Positions 1-11,764 of a stretch of 64,000 bases of DNA are shown here, piece by piece. The stretch's first letter is position 1. Every line of letters starts with the position of its first letter. A program made the translations under genes and the position numbers. The notes below the pieces were generated by a model. The model ran no database searches. It worked only from the letters and a program-made list of their open reading frames with translations, and had not been told where the DNA came from. Source of the stretch: Solen grandis (Eukaryota; Mollusca; Bivalvia; Adapedonta; Solenidae); contig CM037778.1 of the NCBI GenBank assembly GCA_021229015.1, forward strand, positions 87,272,477-87,336,476. Reading direction: 5' to 3'.

Positions 1-145
1 TGTGGGGTCCGGCCCCTCCTGAACCCCTCCTCTTAGAGACAGGAGGCTGGGGTAGAACCTCGCCCTCCCGCAACCCAGGGGGAAGGGTTTCCCACTTGAA
101 AAAGGACTTCCCGGGTTTCGATCCCACGGGGTGAAGGTCTCGTAT
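1..145 (-). repeat. SINE-A copy, degraded
   Basis: Read on the minus strand this follows the better copies at 34,679 and 54,517: B-box-like segment, short GC-rich linker, then the conserved body. Many G/C and homopolymer changes suggest either decay or consensus error, as in the rest of this contig end. The left end is cut by the window edge. Confidence 0.6.
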
Positions 146-170
146 TGTTATTATAATTTATTATAATAAT

Positions 171-300
171 TTGGGGGCCCCCGTGGCCGAGAGGGTGAAG
201 CCCTAAATTCAATAAATATTTAATATTATATATATATGTGACCTTCACCGCTGTGGGATCGAATCCCGGTATGGTCGTTCGGATTTTTCAAGTGGGGAAA
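171..300 (+). repeat. SINE-A tRNA-like head, broken
   Basis: The A-box-like GTGGCCGAGAGGGTGAAG and the later segment GCTGTGGGATCGAATCCCGG match the two promoter boxes of SINE-A, but AT-rich sequence lies between them. It faces the copy at 1-145, making an inverted SINE pair. Confidence 0.5.
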
Positions 301-496
301 TATATATAAAGTCTTTATATTTTGAAAAAAGAAGTAATTCAGAAGGAAATGCCCCGCTTGAGTACTTTTTTTGCAAGAACAATCAGAAGTTAATTGTAAA
401 AAAAACTTCAAACTGGGAAATTTTAAATACTATAACATCATTTAATTTTTATGGGTTTATTTTTAAATTATCGTTTTAAATTTTAAATTTCCCAAG

Positions 497-725
497 GGGG
501 GGCCTCCGTGGTCGGGGGTAAAATCTTTGACTTTCACCTCATCAGCCCCTCACCTCTTTCGTTCGATCCCGGCGGGGTCGGGTTTTTCATGTGGGAAAGC
601 TTTCCGCTGACTTGCGGAAGGTGGGGTTGCTTCCCGGAGTCTCTGCGCTTCGGGGTCTTATAAAAACCCGTAGTAAGTGGACGTCGCTTTTAAAAATAAA
701 ATACGTCGCAGCGACGGAAAACCCA
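497..725 (+). repeat. SINE-A copy, nearly full length
   Basis: It has the A box region (CCTCCGTGGTCGGGGGTAAA), B box (GTTCGATCCCGGCGGGG), the body ending in GGACGTCGC and the tail CGCAGCGACGGAAAACCC. Order and spacing match the cleaner copy at 34,679-34,925. It has no coding potential. Confidence 0.7.
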
Positions 726-1104
726 AAAAAAACCACACACACTCAATAATGAAGTACTGTTGCAGCACGATAAATTTTTAAACCCCCATACCCATAACGG
801 GGTGGTGTGCAAGTATATCAAATTTTTTTTTTATCAATTTCGATCTCTCGATATGAAAAAATTTTTGAACGGCTTTTTATAGAGTACCCTTAGCCTTGGC
901 TTTAACAATCCTTGAGATTAAAATTTAGTGCATTTAAACATGTAGCCCAGCCATAGAATGTGACGGAAGTCCCCTTTTTAAAATCCCCTTTCTTACAACA
1001 GGCAACCCGCCCCCCCAAATCCCCTTTAAAACCGATCACCCAAACAAAGCAACTGACCCCAAACCCCCTTGTTTGTTTATTTTTTTTCAAAACGGGTTTT
1101 TTGT
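726..1104. other. AT-rich intergenic stretch, nothing recognised
   Basis: Homopolymer-rich sequence with no credible exon, RNA gene or terminal repeats. Short open frames here are low-complexity. Confidence 0.5.
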
Positions 1105-1108
1105 AAAG

Positions 1109-1245
1109 GTGGTGAAAAAATCATGGTCGACCGGGGCCCAACCCCAAGGGCTCAGGAAAAGCGTTCCTGCACTAAAATCAACTGGGTATGGGCCCTATGA
1201 GATATGCTATAGATGTTCACCATGACCCGCAAAATACAGACCCTG
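1109..1245 (-). repeat. SINE-E copy 1 (tRNA-headed)
   Basis: On the minus strand there is a tRNA-like head with the A-box/anticodon region near the high-coordinate end and a B-box-like segment near 1,130-1,150. It aligns along its length with 1,390-1,530, sharing the elements GGTATGGGCCC, GTTCCTGCACT and CTCAGGAA on the plus strand. Confidence 0.5.
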
Positions 1246-1389
1246 GCATACTTCCCCCTTTCCCCCCCCGGACGAAAAAAAGTCCCCGAATTTCCAACTT
1301 GGAAAAAAAGGGAGTAAAAAGAAGTATTAAATTTTAATGGTAGAGCTGTTAACATCGTACCAGCCCCGGGCCACTTGGGGGCCAAAGTA

Positions 1390-1530
1390 AAATAGTGAAA
1401 AAATCTGGCTCGACCGGACTCGAACCAGGGTCTCAGGAATATGTTCCTGCACTCTCCCCTGGGTATGGGCCCAGGTCGTTGCACATTGATTTTCACATGA
1501 TCTGTAAGTTCAGACCGTGACATATAAAAT
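1390..1530 (-). repeat. SINE-E copy 2 (tRNA-headed)
   Basis: A cleaner copy of the element at 1,109-1,245, in the same orientation and about 280 bp downstream. The segment CCGGACTCGAACCAGGG is the reverse complement of a typical B box. A 150-codon open frame on the minus strand through this copy is a by-product of the repeat. Confidence 0.55.
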
Positions 1531-2899
1531 TTAAAAAAAAAATAGATCGAAGGTTTAAAAACGACAAATAAGGTGATTCTTAAATTTTGTCGAAAACCGA
1601 ACAAACAAAGAGAGAAAAAAAAATAATTCCATAAGTAAACAATGTTAATTCAGTGGGGTTTTTAAAACAATTATATGTATGTATTTTCTTTTTTTATTTT
1701 CATAAAAAATTGTAAGTTAAAATAGAAAAATTATATAAAATACTAGATAAAGTAAACAAATTATTTAAATTTAAAAAAAATTATTTGTACTAAAATTTAT
1801 TTTCTAAGGAACAATTTTATCTGACATCATTGACAATTTATATACATTTATGTTTATAATAATTTTTTAAAAAGATACATGTTTGCATATTAAACCAAAA
1901 AAAAAAAAAGTAATTTAATATAAAAATGACCTAGGGGGGTATTATTCAAATAACGGAAATAAAGCCCCAAATACTCCCTGATCCCACCAAGCTTTCCCCC
2001 TTGGTTTGTTTGGAAAACATAATTTTTGAATTACGCCACTGTTTTTTTTTTTTCAAAAGTACTGAATAAAAAAAGTATAGATTGGTTGTTTTGGTTATGA
2101 ATTGAATAAAACATGCACCGAAACTATATTAAATAAATAGCATTTTTCTTTGTTACTAAAAAATGCATTTTAAAAAAAAACTCATTTCTTATTTTTTTGT
2201 ACCCGACTTTAAATTTTATAAATAAATATATATATGAGTATTTCGGTCAAATTTTTGTTTTTATAGTTTTTTGTACTATTCAAATGACTAAAGGGTTTTG
2301 ATGGAATATTTGGCAATTATTCGATCATCACATTACAAACTATTTTACCTTTTTTTTATTCTTTCAAAAAAAAAATATCCTTTTACAGTCATTTTGCTTA
2401 AGCAATCAATCTCGTGCTTTACAAGTAAACAGGTTTTTTTTAAAAAATATTGTTTTTTCCCTTTTACAATCTTTTTTTTGAGAAGCTGTTTCGGCAATTT
2501 CGTGATAGTGTTGCTATGGACCCCGGAGTGGTTGCTATGGACTTTTTTGCGTTGCTAAGGGGACGGTTGATTGCTAAGGCTTAATGTGGTTTCTAGGGTA
2601 GTGGGGGGTTGCTATAGAACCAGGTTTTACTCGAACTTTTGGGGGGTTTTGGTTCGATATGAACCCCCCCATAAGTGCGCGTTTTGCGTTAAGGGTTTTG
2701 CGCTTTTTTGGGGCGTCGTTTTTTTTTGAGTTTTTTGGCCACGTTTTTTTTTTTTTTTTTTTTTTTTATTAGTTGCGACGTTTGCGGCAATTGGAGTTTA
2801 CCGGCGTTGCGGGCGGGGAAAAGGCGTTACAAAGGGGGTTTCAACCTTATATATTTTCAGTTATTGTGTTTGTTAATCTTTTATTTAAAAATTAAATAA
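1531..2899. other. AT-rich, homopolymer-rich DNA with a GTTGCTA-motif cluster
   Basis: Mostly A/T runs with no coding signal. At about 2,511-2,625 the motif GTTGCTATGG or GTTGCTAAGG recurs several times in a G-rich context. No terminal repeats or RNA gene are visible. Homopolymer lengths here are unlikely to be reliable. Confidence 0.5.
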
Positions 2900-3010
2900 A
2901 GAGTACTACACAGAGGGCGCGTGCATACTGATTAAATGTTTTAAAAGGTATTTAAATAAAAAAAAAGCGCGCGCTACACATTTAATGTGTGTTTTTTTCC
3001 TTTTCCCCAG

Positions 3011-4230
3011 GGTAACAGCGTTATCACGTGTCTTTTGCAAAAGCTGACGTAGTAGATCGAGGGGAACGTCGCCACGCAAGCAGTGCGTCTATTTTCCCCC
3101 GTTGACGTTGGAGCCCCGTTCTGTTGCACCGGTCGTCTCGGGTGAGGGGGGGGGGTTTCCCCCGCGAAAAGCGCGCGGGAGGAACAGACATATTACCCCA
3201 AAAGACCTGGCCCCTGTCAAAACGTTTGTCACATTTTTTTTTAATTAAAAAAAAACATGTTAGAGCGTTTAAAAAATTTGTTCTGGTCTAGAATTGGTCT
3301 GTTTATGAGTTGATATTACACACGGGGCCTGATGGTCGGAAAAAGCGAAAGGGGTGGACAGATTTCTCGCTTAGAAAAAAGTTCCCGTGAGCATGAACCA
3401 AAGTGCTACGTTGACCGAGGGCCCCTTTATAAGGTGTTGACATACTTATGTACAGAGAAGCTGATTACGTTAACGCTTACGAATGTTCCAAAACATAATT
3501 ATGTAGATCATTAATATTCATGGGGAACTAATTTTCGTTGTTTTCGTGGATGACTTTATCCACGAAAATTTATCCCACGCAAACTTTATTTCATAGACCT
3601 TATATTTTCTAGAACATAGTTCCACGAATATATTTACCAACGAAATTAATTCAATCACAGATTCCACGAAATTTAATGTCAATGAAAATAATAATTTAAC
3701 AGTAAACACAGAAGGAAAAAGAAAGAAAGAATTATGATATCGAGTATTCGAGTGTTTTGTATAAATAATAGCAATATATTTAATAATATCAATATTAATA
3801 ATAAATAAATAAATAAAAAATGTAGATATATAAATAAATAATTAAAATGGGAGAAATGTTATATTAATTTTGTGCTCTTAGGAGCATGTACATATAACTA
3901 CAATTTATTTATTTATTTATTTATTTATTTATTATTTTTATACACGTGAACGCGCGCCCTTCTAAGCGCATATGGAAATGAAGAAGAGTGATAAAGAAGT
4001 CATAAAAGGCACGTTTCATTTATTCATGATATGAATGTGCACTAGTGTGCGCTTTTCATACACTTATCATTATTATTCAGTTATTAGTGTAATATTAATA
4101 CTTATATTTAATAAATATAATAAGAATCACGTTACACAGAGGAGCGCGTGCATACTGATAAATGTTTTAATGGTATTTAAATAAAAAATGCGCGCGCTAC
4201 ACATTTTTTGTGGTTTTCTTCCTTCCGCAG
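3011..4230 (+). repeat. Satellite unit 1
   Basis: Complete unit of 1,220 bp. The GC-rich first third is more diverged than in later units (for example GGTGAGGGGGGGGGG near 3,140), with a few short deletions. Positions 2,900-3,010 are the tail of the preceding unit. Confidence 0.85.
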
Positions 4231-5159
4231 GGTAACCAGCGTTTTCACGTGATCTTTTGAAAATAGCCGTGGACGTACGTAGATCGAGGCAACGTCGCCA
4301 CGCAACGCACGTAAAGTCTATTGTCCTCAGTTGACGTTGGAGACGCGTTCTGAATTGCACCACGGTCGTCTCGGGTGAGGGCGGAGAGGGTTTCCCCCGC
4401 GAAGAGCGCGCGCGGAGACGAACGGACATATTACCCGAAACGACCTGGCCGCTGTACAAAACGTTAGTCCTTTTTTTTTTAAATTTAAAAACAGCATGCT
4501 TAGAGCTTTTTAAAATTCGTTCTGAGTCTAGAATCTGATCTGCTTTTTAATGAGTTGATATTACACACGGCGTCCGTGACTGGTGGGAAAAGAGCGAAGG
4601 GGATCGGACATTGAAATTCTCGCTTAAAAAAACGTTCCACGTGAAGCAGCGAACCGCCGTGCTACGTTAGACCGACCCCGTTTATAAGGTGTTGACATAC
4701 TTACCTGTACAGAGAATAGCTGATCTACGTTAACGCTTACGAAGTTCCAAAATAATACTGTAGAATCATTAATATTCATGGGGAACTAATTTTCGTTGTT
4801 TTCGTGGTTTGACTTTATCCACGAAAATTTATCCCACGCAAACTTTATTTCTAGATCTTATATTTTCTGAACTAGTTCCACGAATATATTTACCAACGAA
4901 ATTAATTCAATCACGATTCACGAAATTTAATGTCAATGAAAAAATAAATTTAACGTAAAACGGAAGGAAAAAGGGAAAGAAAAAATTTTATGATATCGAG
5001 ATATCGAGTGTTGTATAAATAATAGCAATATATTTAAAATATTAATATTAATAATAAATAAATAAATAAAAAATGTAGATATATAAATAAATAATTAAAA
5101 TGGGGGGAAATGTTATATTAATTTTGTGCTCTTTAGGAGCATGTACATATAACTACAAT

Positions 5160-5190
<31 letters not shown>

Positions 5191-5501
5191 TTTTTTTTTA
5201 CACGTGAACGCGCGCCTTTTACGCGCATATGGAAATGAAGAAGAGTGATAAAAGAAGTCATAAAAGGGAAAGTTTCATTTATTCATGATATGAATGTGCA
5301 CTAGTGTGCGCTTTCATACACTTATCATTATTATTCAGTTATTAGTGTTATGTTAATACTTATTTTTAAATAATATAAAAAAGAATCACTTTACACAGAG
5401 GAGCGCGTGCATACCTGATAAAATGTTTTAATGGTTTTTAAAATTTAAAAAAAAAATGCGCCCCGCCTACACATTTAATGTGTGTTTTCTTCCTTCCGCA
5501 G
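4231..5501 (+). repeat. Satellite unit 2
   Basis: Complete unit of 1,271 bp with all modules: CpG-rich block with CACGTG sites, fold-back element at about 4,757-4,957, AAAT tract near 5,051-5,075, ATTT tract near 5,158-5,195, and the tail GTGCACTAGTGTGCGCTTTC. Confidence 0.9.
4757..4957. repeat. Fold-back element inside the satellite unit
   Basis: Starts ACTGTAGAATCATTAATATT and ends with sequence close to ATAATTTAACAGTAAA, which are imperfect inverted ends. The interior is rich in TTTCGTGG and CCACGAAA. The same organisation occurs outside the array at 20,455-20,648, 22,451-22,650 and 37,730-37,925, so the satellite appears to have captured a dispersed element. Equivalent segments lie in every other readable unit. 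Confidence 0.7.
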
Positions 5502-6773
5502 GGTAACCAGCTTTATCACGTGATCTTTTGATAATAGCCGTGACGTACGTAGATCGAGGCAACGTCGCCACGCAACGCACGTGACGTCTATTGTCCTCAG
5601 TTGACGTTGGAGACCGCGTTCTGAATGCACACGGTCGTCTCGGGTGAGGGCGGAGAGGGTTTCCACCGCGAGAGCGCGCGCGGAGACAAAACGGACATAT
5701 TACCCGAAACGACCTGGCGCTGTCCCAAAACGTTAGTCACATTTTTTTTTCAATTAAAACAGCATGTTAGAGGTTTAAAATTCGTTCTGAGTCTAGAATT
5801 GATCTGCTTTGATGAGTTGATATTACCACACGGCGCCCGTGATGGCGGAAAGAGCGAATGGGATCGGACATGATATTCTCGCTTAGAAAACTTTCCCACG
5901 TGAAGCAGCGAACCGCCGTGCTACGTTAGACGACCCCGTTTATAAGGTGTTGACATACTTACCTAGTACAGGAATAGCATGATCTACGTTAACGTTTACG
6001 AATGTTCCAAAACATAATACTGTAGAATTTCATTAATATTCATGGGGAACTAATTTTCGTTGTTTTCGTGGATGACTTTATCCACGAATTATTTATCCCA
6101 CGCAAACTTTATTTCATAGTTTATATTTTCTAGAAATAGTTCCCGAATATATTTACCAACGAAATTAATTCAATACAGATTCCACGAATTTAATGTCAAT
6201 GAAAATAAATAATTTAACAGTAAACACGGAAGGAAAAAAAAGGGAAGAATTATGATATGAGATATCGAGTGTGTGTATAAATAAAGAAAATTAATATTTA
6301 ATAATATTAATATTAATAAAAAAATAAAAAAATAAAAATGTAGATATATAAATAAATAATTAAAATGGGAGAAATGTTATTTTAAATTTTGTGCTCTTAG
6401 GAGCATGTAATATAACTACAATTTATTATTATTTATTTTTTTATTTATTTATTTATTTATTTATTATTTATTTTTTTATACACGTGAACGCGCGCCCTTT
6501 TACGCGCATATGGAAATGAAAAAGGGAGTGAAAAAAGAAGTCAAAAAAGGCACGTTTCATTTTATTATGATATGAATGTGCACTAGTGTGCGCTTTCATA
6601 CACTTATCATTATTATTCAGTTATTAGTGTTATGTTAATACTTATATTTAATAAATATAAAAAGAATCACTTTCACAGAGGAGCGCGGCATACCTGATAA
6701 AATGTTTTAATGGTATTTAAATAAAAAAATGCGCGCGCCTACACGTTTAATGTGTGTTTTCTTCCTTCCGCAG
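5502..6773 (+). repeat. Satellite unit 3
   Basis: Complete unit of 1,272 bp. CACGTG occurs at 5,517, 5,578, 5,897 and 6,481, and a CRE-like TGACGTC overlaps the second site. Open frames of 60-80 codons through the GC-rich block are not shared with neighbouring units and are not annotated as genes. Confidence 0.9.
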
Positions 6774-6967
6774 GGTAACCAGCGTTATCACGTGATCTTT
6801 TGAAAATAGCCGTGACGTACTTTAGATCGAGGCAACGTCGCCACGCAACGCACGTGACGTCTATTGTCCTCAGTTGACGTTGGAGACCGCGTTCTGAATG
6901 CACACGGTCGTCTCGGGTGAGGGCGGAGAGGGTTTCCACCGCGAAGAGCGCGCGCGGAGACGAACGG

Positions 6968-7012
<45 letters not shown>

Positions 7013-9234
7013 TTACAAAACCCTTTGTAAATATTTTTTTTTTTAATAAGTTTTTGGGGTTTTTTAACCCGTTTTTCCCCAAAAATTTTTATGCTTTTTA
7101 ATTTTCGGGGCCCTAGCCCCGAAAAACAAAAAATTTTTACTAAATTTCCCCGTTTAACAAAAAAAAATATTAACGTAAAGGGAAAAAAAAGAAAAAAATT
7201 AGTACAGAAGATTTTTTTAAAAATAAGCAAATTTTAAAAAAATTTAATATTAATAATAAAAAAAAAAAATTGTTTTAAATAAAAAAAAGGGGGGGAAAAT
7301 TTTATTTTTTTTTTTGGGGACTTAAATAAAATTTTATTTTTTATTTAATTATTTTTTTTTTTTTTTTAACAGGGAAGGGGTTTTAAGGAATAAAAAAAAG
7401 TAAAAGAAGAAAAAAGGATTTTTTTTTTCAATATGATGTTTTTTTGGGTTTAAAAAATTATTTTATTATTATTAGGATTTTAAATTATTTTAATAAAAAA
7501 AAGAATAGTAAAAAGGGGGGGCTTTTTACTTAAAATTTTTTTATTTATTTAAAAAAAAAAATTAAATTTAAGGGTTTTTTTCCCCAAGGGAAAAAGGTTT
7601 AGGGACTTTTAAAAGCCACTTTTAAAATGGGAAGGCCCAGGTGCGTTATTTCCCTATTCGTTGGGCCTTTTTAATGAACGGGTTCGGGTAGGGGGGGGGT
7701 TTACCAAAAGGGGGGAAAAGGAATTTAAAAAAAACCGGGCCAAAAGTTTTTCTTTTTTTTCAAAAAAAACAGCTTTTTAGGGTTTAAAATTTTTGGCAAA
7801 ACGGGGTTTTTTAAAAACACGGGTCGGGGTCGGAAAAAGCGAAAAGGGGGTTTCTGGGGAAAAAAGCCGGAAAAAAGGGTCACGGAGAGGCCGAAAGGAC
7901 ATATTTCCCCGAAGAGTGCTGTCCGTTAACCTTAAATTTAAAAAATTTTTGGGACTTAATTCTAAACTAATTTTGTTGTTTGTGGTAAATTTTCCCCCTT
8001 TTTCCCCACGAAAAATTTTTTTTGACATTTTTTCTAGAAAAGTCCACGTAAACCCCCCCTTTTTCTACGACAAAAATTTTAAGGGGAAAAAATTTTTTAA
8101 AACAAAAAAAGGGAAGGAAAAAGAAAGAAGTTAGTAATGTTTAAAATATACATAATAAAAATATTAATAAAATTAAAAAATTTTTTTAAAAAAAAAAATT
8201 TTTAAAAAATTAAAAAAATTTATTTCTTTTTGTTTAGGAATTTAAAATAAAAAAAATTTTTTTTTTTTTAATTTATTTTTTTTTTTTTATATTATTTTTA
8301 AAAACGGGAGGAAAAAAATTTTAAAGGGGTAAAAAAAAATAAAAAAATTTATTTTTATATATAATTTAATGTCGTTTATAAATTTTTTTTAAAAAGAATG
8401 TTATTTAAATTTTTTAAAAAAATTTAAAAAATTATAAAATATTATAAAATTTTAATTTTAAAATTAAAAAAATGCGGCGCCTCCCTTTTAAATTTTTTTT
8501 TTTTGGGGTAAAGCGTTATATGATTTTTGAAATGCCTCTACTATAAAACCCCCGAAGGTGGGTTATTTTTTATTTTCCCCCAAAGAACCGGTCTTGGGGT
8601 AGGGGGGGGGGTTAAAAGGCGGGGGGCCCCCAAGGTTTCCCCCGGCCGGGAAAAAACCCTTTCCTTTTTTTTTTAATTAAAACAGTTTTTGGGCGTTTTT
8701 GGGAAAGTAGCTTGTTTTTTTGGTGAAAACCCCCGGGCCCGTGACGGTGGGGGAAAGGCGAAGGGGATGGCAAAACCCGAGAAAAGGGCCAAACGGCCGC
8801 CCCCCTTTTAACCCAGCCGTTTTTTTAAAAAACCCTTTAAGGTTTAAAATTCTTGTAATTACAATGTTAAAAACTAACGGTCTTAATTTTGGGGGAACAA
8901 TTTTCGGGTTTTTGGTGATTTTCAGGGAAAACCCCGCAAATTTTTTCAAGACTTTTTTAAAAAAATGTTGAATATATCAAAAAATTCAGATTCCACGAAA
9001 TTTAATGTCAATGAAAATAAATAATTTAACAGTAAACACGGAAGAAAAAGGAAAGAAAAAATTTATGATATCGAGATATCGAGTGTGTGTATAAATAATA
9101 GCAATAATATTTAATAATATTAATATTAATAATAAATAAATAAATAAAAAATTTTGATATATAAATAAATATTAAAATGGGAGAAATGTTATATTAATTT
9201 TGTGCTCTAGGAGCATGTATATAAAAACTACAAT

Positions 9235-9273
<39 letters not shown>

Positions 9274-9568
9274 TTTTATACACGTGAACGCGCGCCCTTT
9301 TACGCGCATATGGAAATGAAGAAGGTGAAAAAAGAAGTCTAAAAGGCAGTTTCATTTATTCATAAAGGGAATGTGCACTAGTGTGCGCTTTCATACACTT
9401 ATCATTATTATTCAGTTATTAGTGTTATGTTAATATTTATTTAATAAATATAATTTAAAGAATCACGTACACAGAGGAGCGCGTGATCCCTGATTAAATG
9501 TTTTAATGGTATTTAAAAAAAAAATGCGCGCGCCTACACATTTAATGTGTGTTTTCTTCCTTCCGCAG
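6774..9568 (+). repeat. About two satellite units, mostly garbled
   Basis: The first 195 bases are a normal unit start. From 6,969 to about 8,985 the sequence is a run of 44 C followed by homopolymer-expanded text in which only pieces of the unit are recognisable, such as the GGTCGGAAAAAGCGAA-like part near 7,830 and a unit-start echo near 8,505. From about 8,986 a normal unit tail resumes. The length corresponds to about 2.2 units. Confidence 0.7.
6969..7012. repeat. Run of 44 consecutive C
   Basis: It replaces the expected continuation ATATTACCCG of the satellite after GACGAACGGAC. It gives a polyglycine stretch on one strand and polyproline on the other in spurious open frames. It is most simply a consensus failure. 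Confidence 0.85.
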
Positions 9569-10807
9569 GGTAAACCAGCGTTATCACGTGATCTTTTGAC
9601 AATAGCCGTGACGTACGTAGATCGAGGCAACGTCGCCACGCAACGCACGTGCGTCTATTGTCTCAGTTGACGTTGGAGACCGCGTTCTAAATTGACCGGT
9701 GTCTCGGGTGAGGGCGTAGAAGGTTTCCACGCGATGACCGCGCGCGGGGGACGAACGGACATATTACCCGAAACGCCCGGGCCCGCTGTACAAAACGTTA
9801 GTCACATTTTTTTTTTCAATTAAAACAGCATGCTTAGAGCGTTTAAAATTCGTTCTGAGTCTAGAATCTGATCTGTTTTGATGATTTGATTTTAACACGG
9901 CGTCCGTGATGGTCGGAAAGAGCGAATGGGATCGGGGCTGATATTCTCGCTTAGAAAACGTTCACGTGAAGCAGCGCCGAGCCCGTTTATAAGGTGTTGA
10001 CATACTTTCATTTGTACAGAGATTTGCATGATCTACGTTAACGCTTACGAATTGTTTCAAAACATAATACTGTAGAATCATTTAAAATTCATGGGGAACT
10101 AATTTTCGTTGTTTTCGTGGATGACTTTATCCCCGAAAATTTATCCCACGCAAACTTTATTTCATAGACCTTTATTTTCTAGAACATAGTACCAGAATAT
10201 ATTTACCAACGAATTAATTCAATCACAGATTCACGAAATTTAATGTCAATGAAAATAAATAATTTAACAGTAAACACAGAAGGAAAAAGAAAAAAAAGAA
10301 TTATGATATCGAGATATCGAGTGGTGTATAAATAATAGCAATAATATTTAATAATATTAATATTAATAATAAAAAAATAAAAAAAATGTAGATATATAAT
10401 AAATAATTAAAAAGGGAGGGAAAAGTTATATTATTTTTTTGCTTTAGGAGCATGTACAAAATAAAATACAATTATTTATTTATTTATTTATTTTTTTTAA
10501 ATTTATTTTATACACGTGAACGCGCGCCCTTCTAAGCGCATATGGAAATGAAGGAAGAGTGAATAAAAGAAGTCATAAAAGGCACGTTTCATTTATTCAT
10601 GATATGAATGTGCACTAGTGTGCGCTTTCATACACTTTCATTATTATTCAGTTATTAGTGAAATATTAATACTTATATTTAATAAATATAATAAAGAATC
10701 ACGTAACAGAGGAGCGCGTGCATACCTGATAAAATGTTTTAATGGTATTTAAATAAAAAAAATGCGCGCGCCTAACCATTTAATGTGTTTTTTCTTCCTT
10801 TCCGCAG
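9569..10807 (+). repeat. Satellite unit 6
   Basis: Complete unit of 1,239 bp, with a small deletion in the block around 9,975-9,990 compared with unit 3. The embedded fold-back element and both tetranucleotide tracts are present. Confidence 0.88.
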
Positions 10808-11733
10808 GGTAACCAGCGTTATCACGTGATCTTTTGACAATAGCCCTGACGTACGTAGATCGAGGCAACGTCGCCACGCAACGCACGTGACGTCTATTGT
10901 CCTCAGTTGACGTGGAGACCGCGTTCTGATTGCACACGGTCGTCTCGGGTGAGGGCGGAGAGGGTTTCCACCGCGAAGAGCGCGCGTGGAGACGAACGGA
11001 CATATTTTCCCGAAACGCTAGCCCCTGTACAAAACGTTAGTTTACATTTTTTTTTTCAATTAAAAAAGCATTTCTTAGAGCGTTTAAAATTCGTTCTGAG
11101 TCTGAATCTGATCTGCTGTGATGAGTTGATATTACACACGGCGTCCCTGACTGGTCGGAAAGAGGAATGGGATCGGACATGAAATTCTCGCTTAGAAACG
11201 TTCCACGTGAAGCAGCGAACCCCCGTGCTACGTTAGACCCAGCCCGTTTATAAGGTGTTGACATACTTACTAGTACAGAGAATAGCATGATCTACGTTAA
11301 AAGCTTCGAATGTTCCAAAACATAATACTGTAGAATAATTAATATTCATGGGGAATAATTTTCGTTGTTTCGTGGATGACTTTATCCCCGAAAATTTATC
11401 CCCACGCAAACTTTATTTCATAGACCTTATATTTTTTAGAACATAGTTCCACGAATATATTTACCAACGAAAATTTAATTCAATCACAGATTCCACGAAA
11501 TTTAATGTCACTGAAAAAATAATTTAACAGTAAACACAGAAGGAAAAGAAAGAAAGAAAATTTTGATATCGAGATATCGAGTGTGTGTATAAATAATAGC
11601 AATAATTTAATAATATTTAATATTAATAATAAATAAATAAAAAAAAAATTATAGATATATAAAAAAATAATTAAAATGGGGAGAAATGTTATATTAATTT
11701 TGTGCTCTTAGGAGCTGTACATATAACTACAAT

Positions 11734-11764
<31 letters not shown>

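Noticed and set aside
1152..1604. 150-codon open frame on the minus strand
   Set aside because: It spans a SINE copy and has no domain or codon bias; the sequence here is also of low quality.
6739..7230. 163-codon open frame with a polyglycine stretch
   Set aside because: The glycine run is the 44-C tract read on the minus strand, and the rest is garbled satellite. Neighbouring units do not keep the frame.
7793..8134. 113-codon open frame, basic protein
   Set aside because: Lies in the garbled satellite segment, where base content is unreliable.
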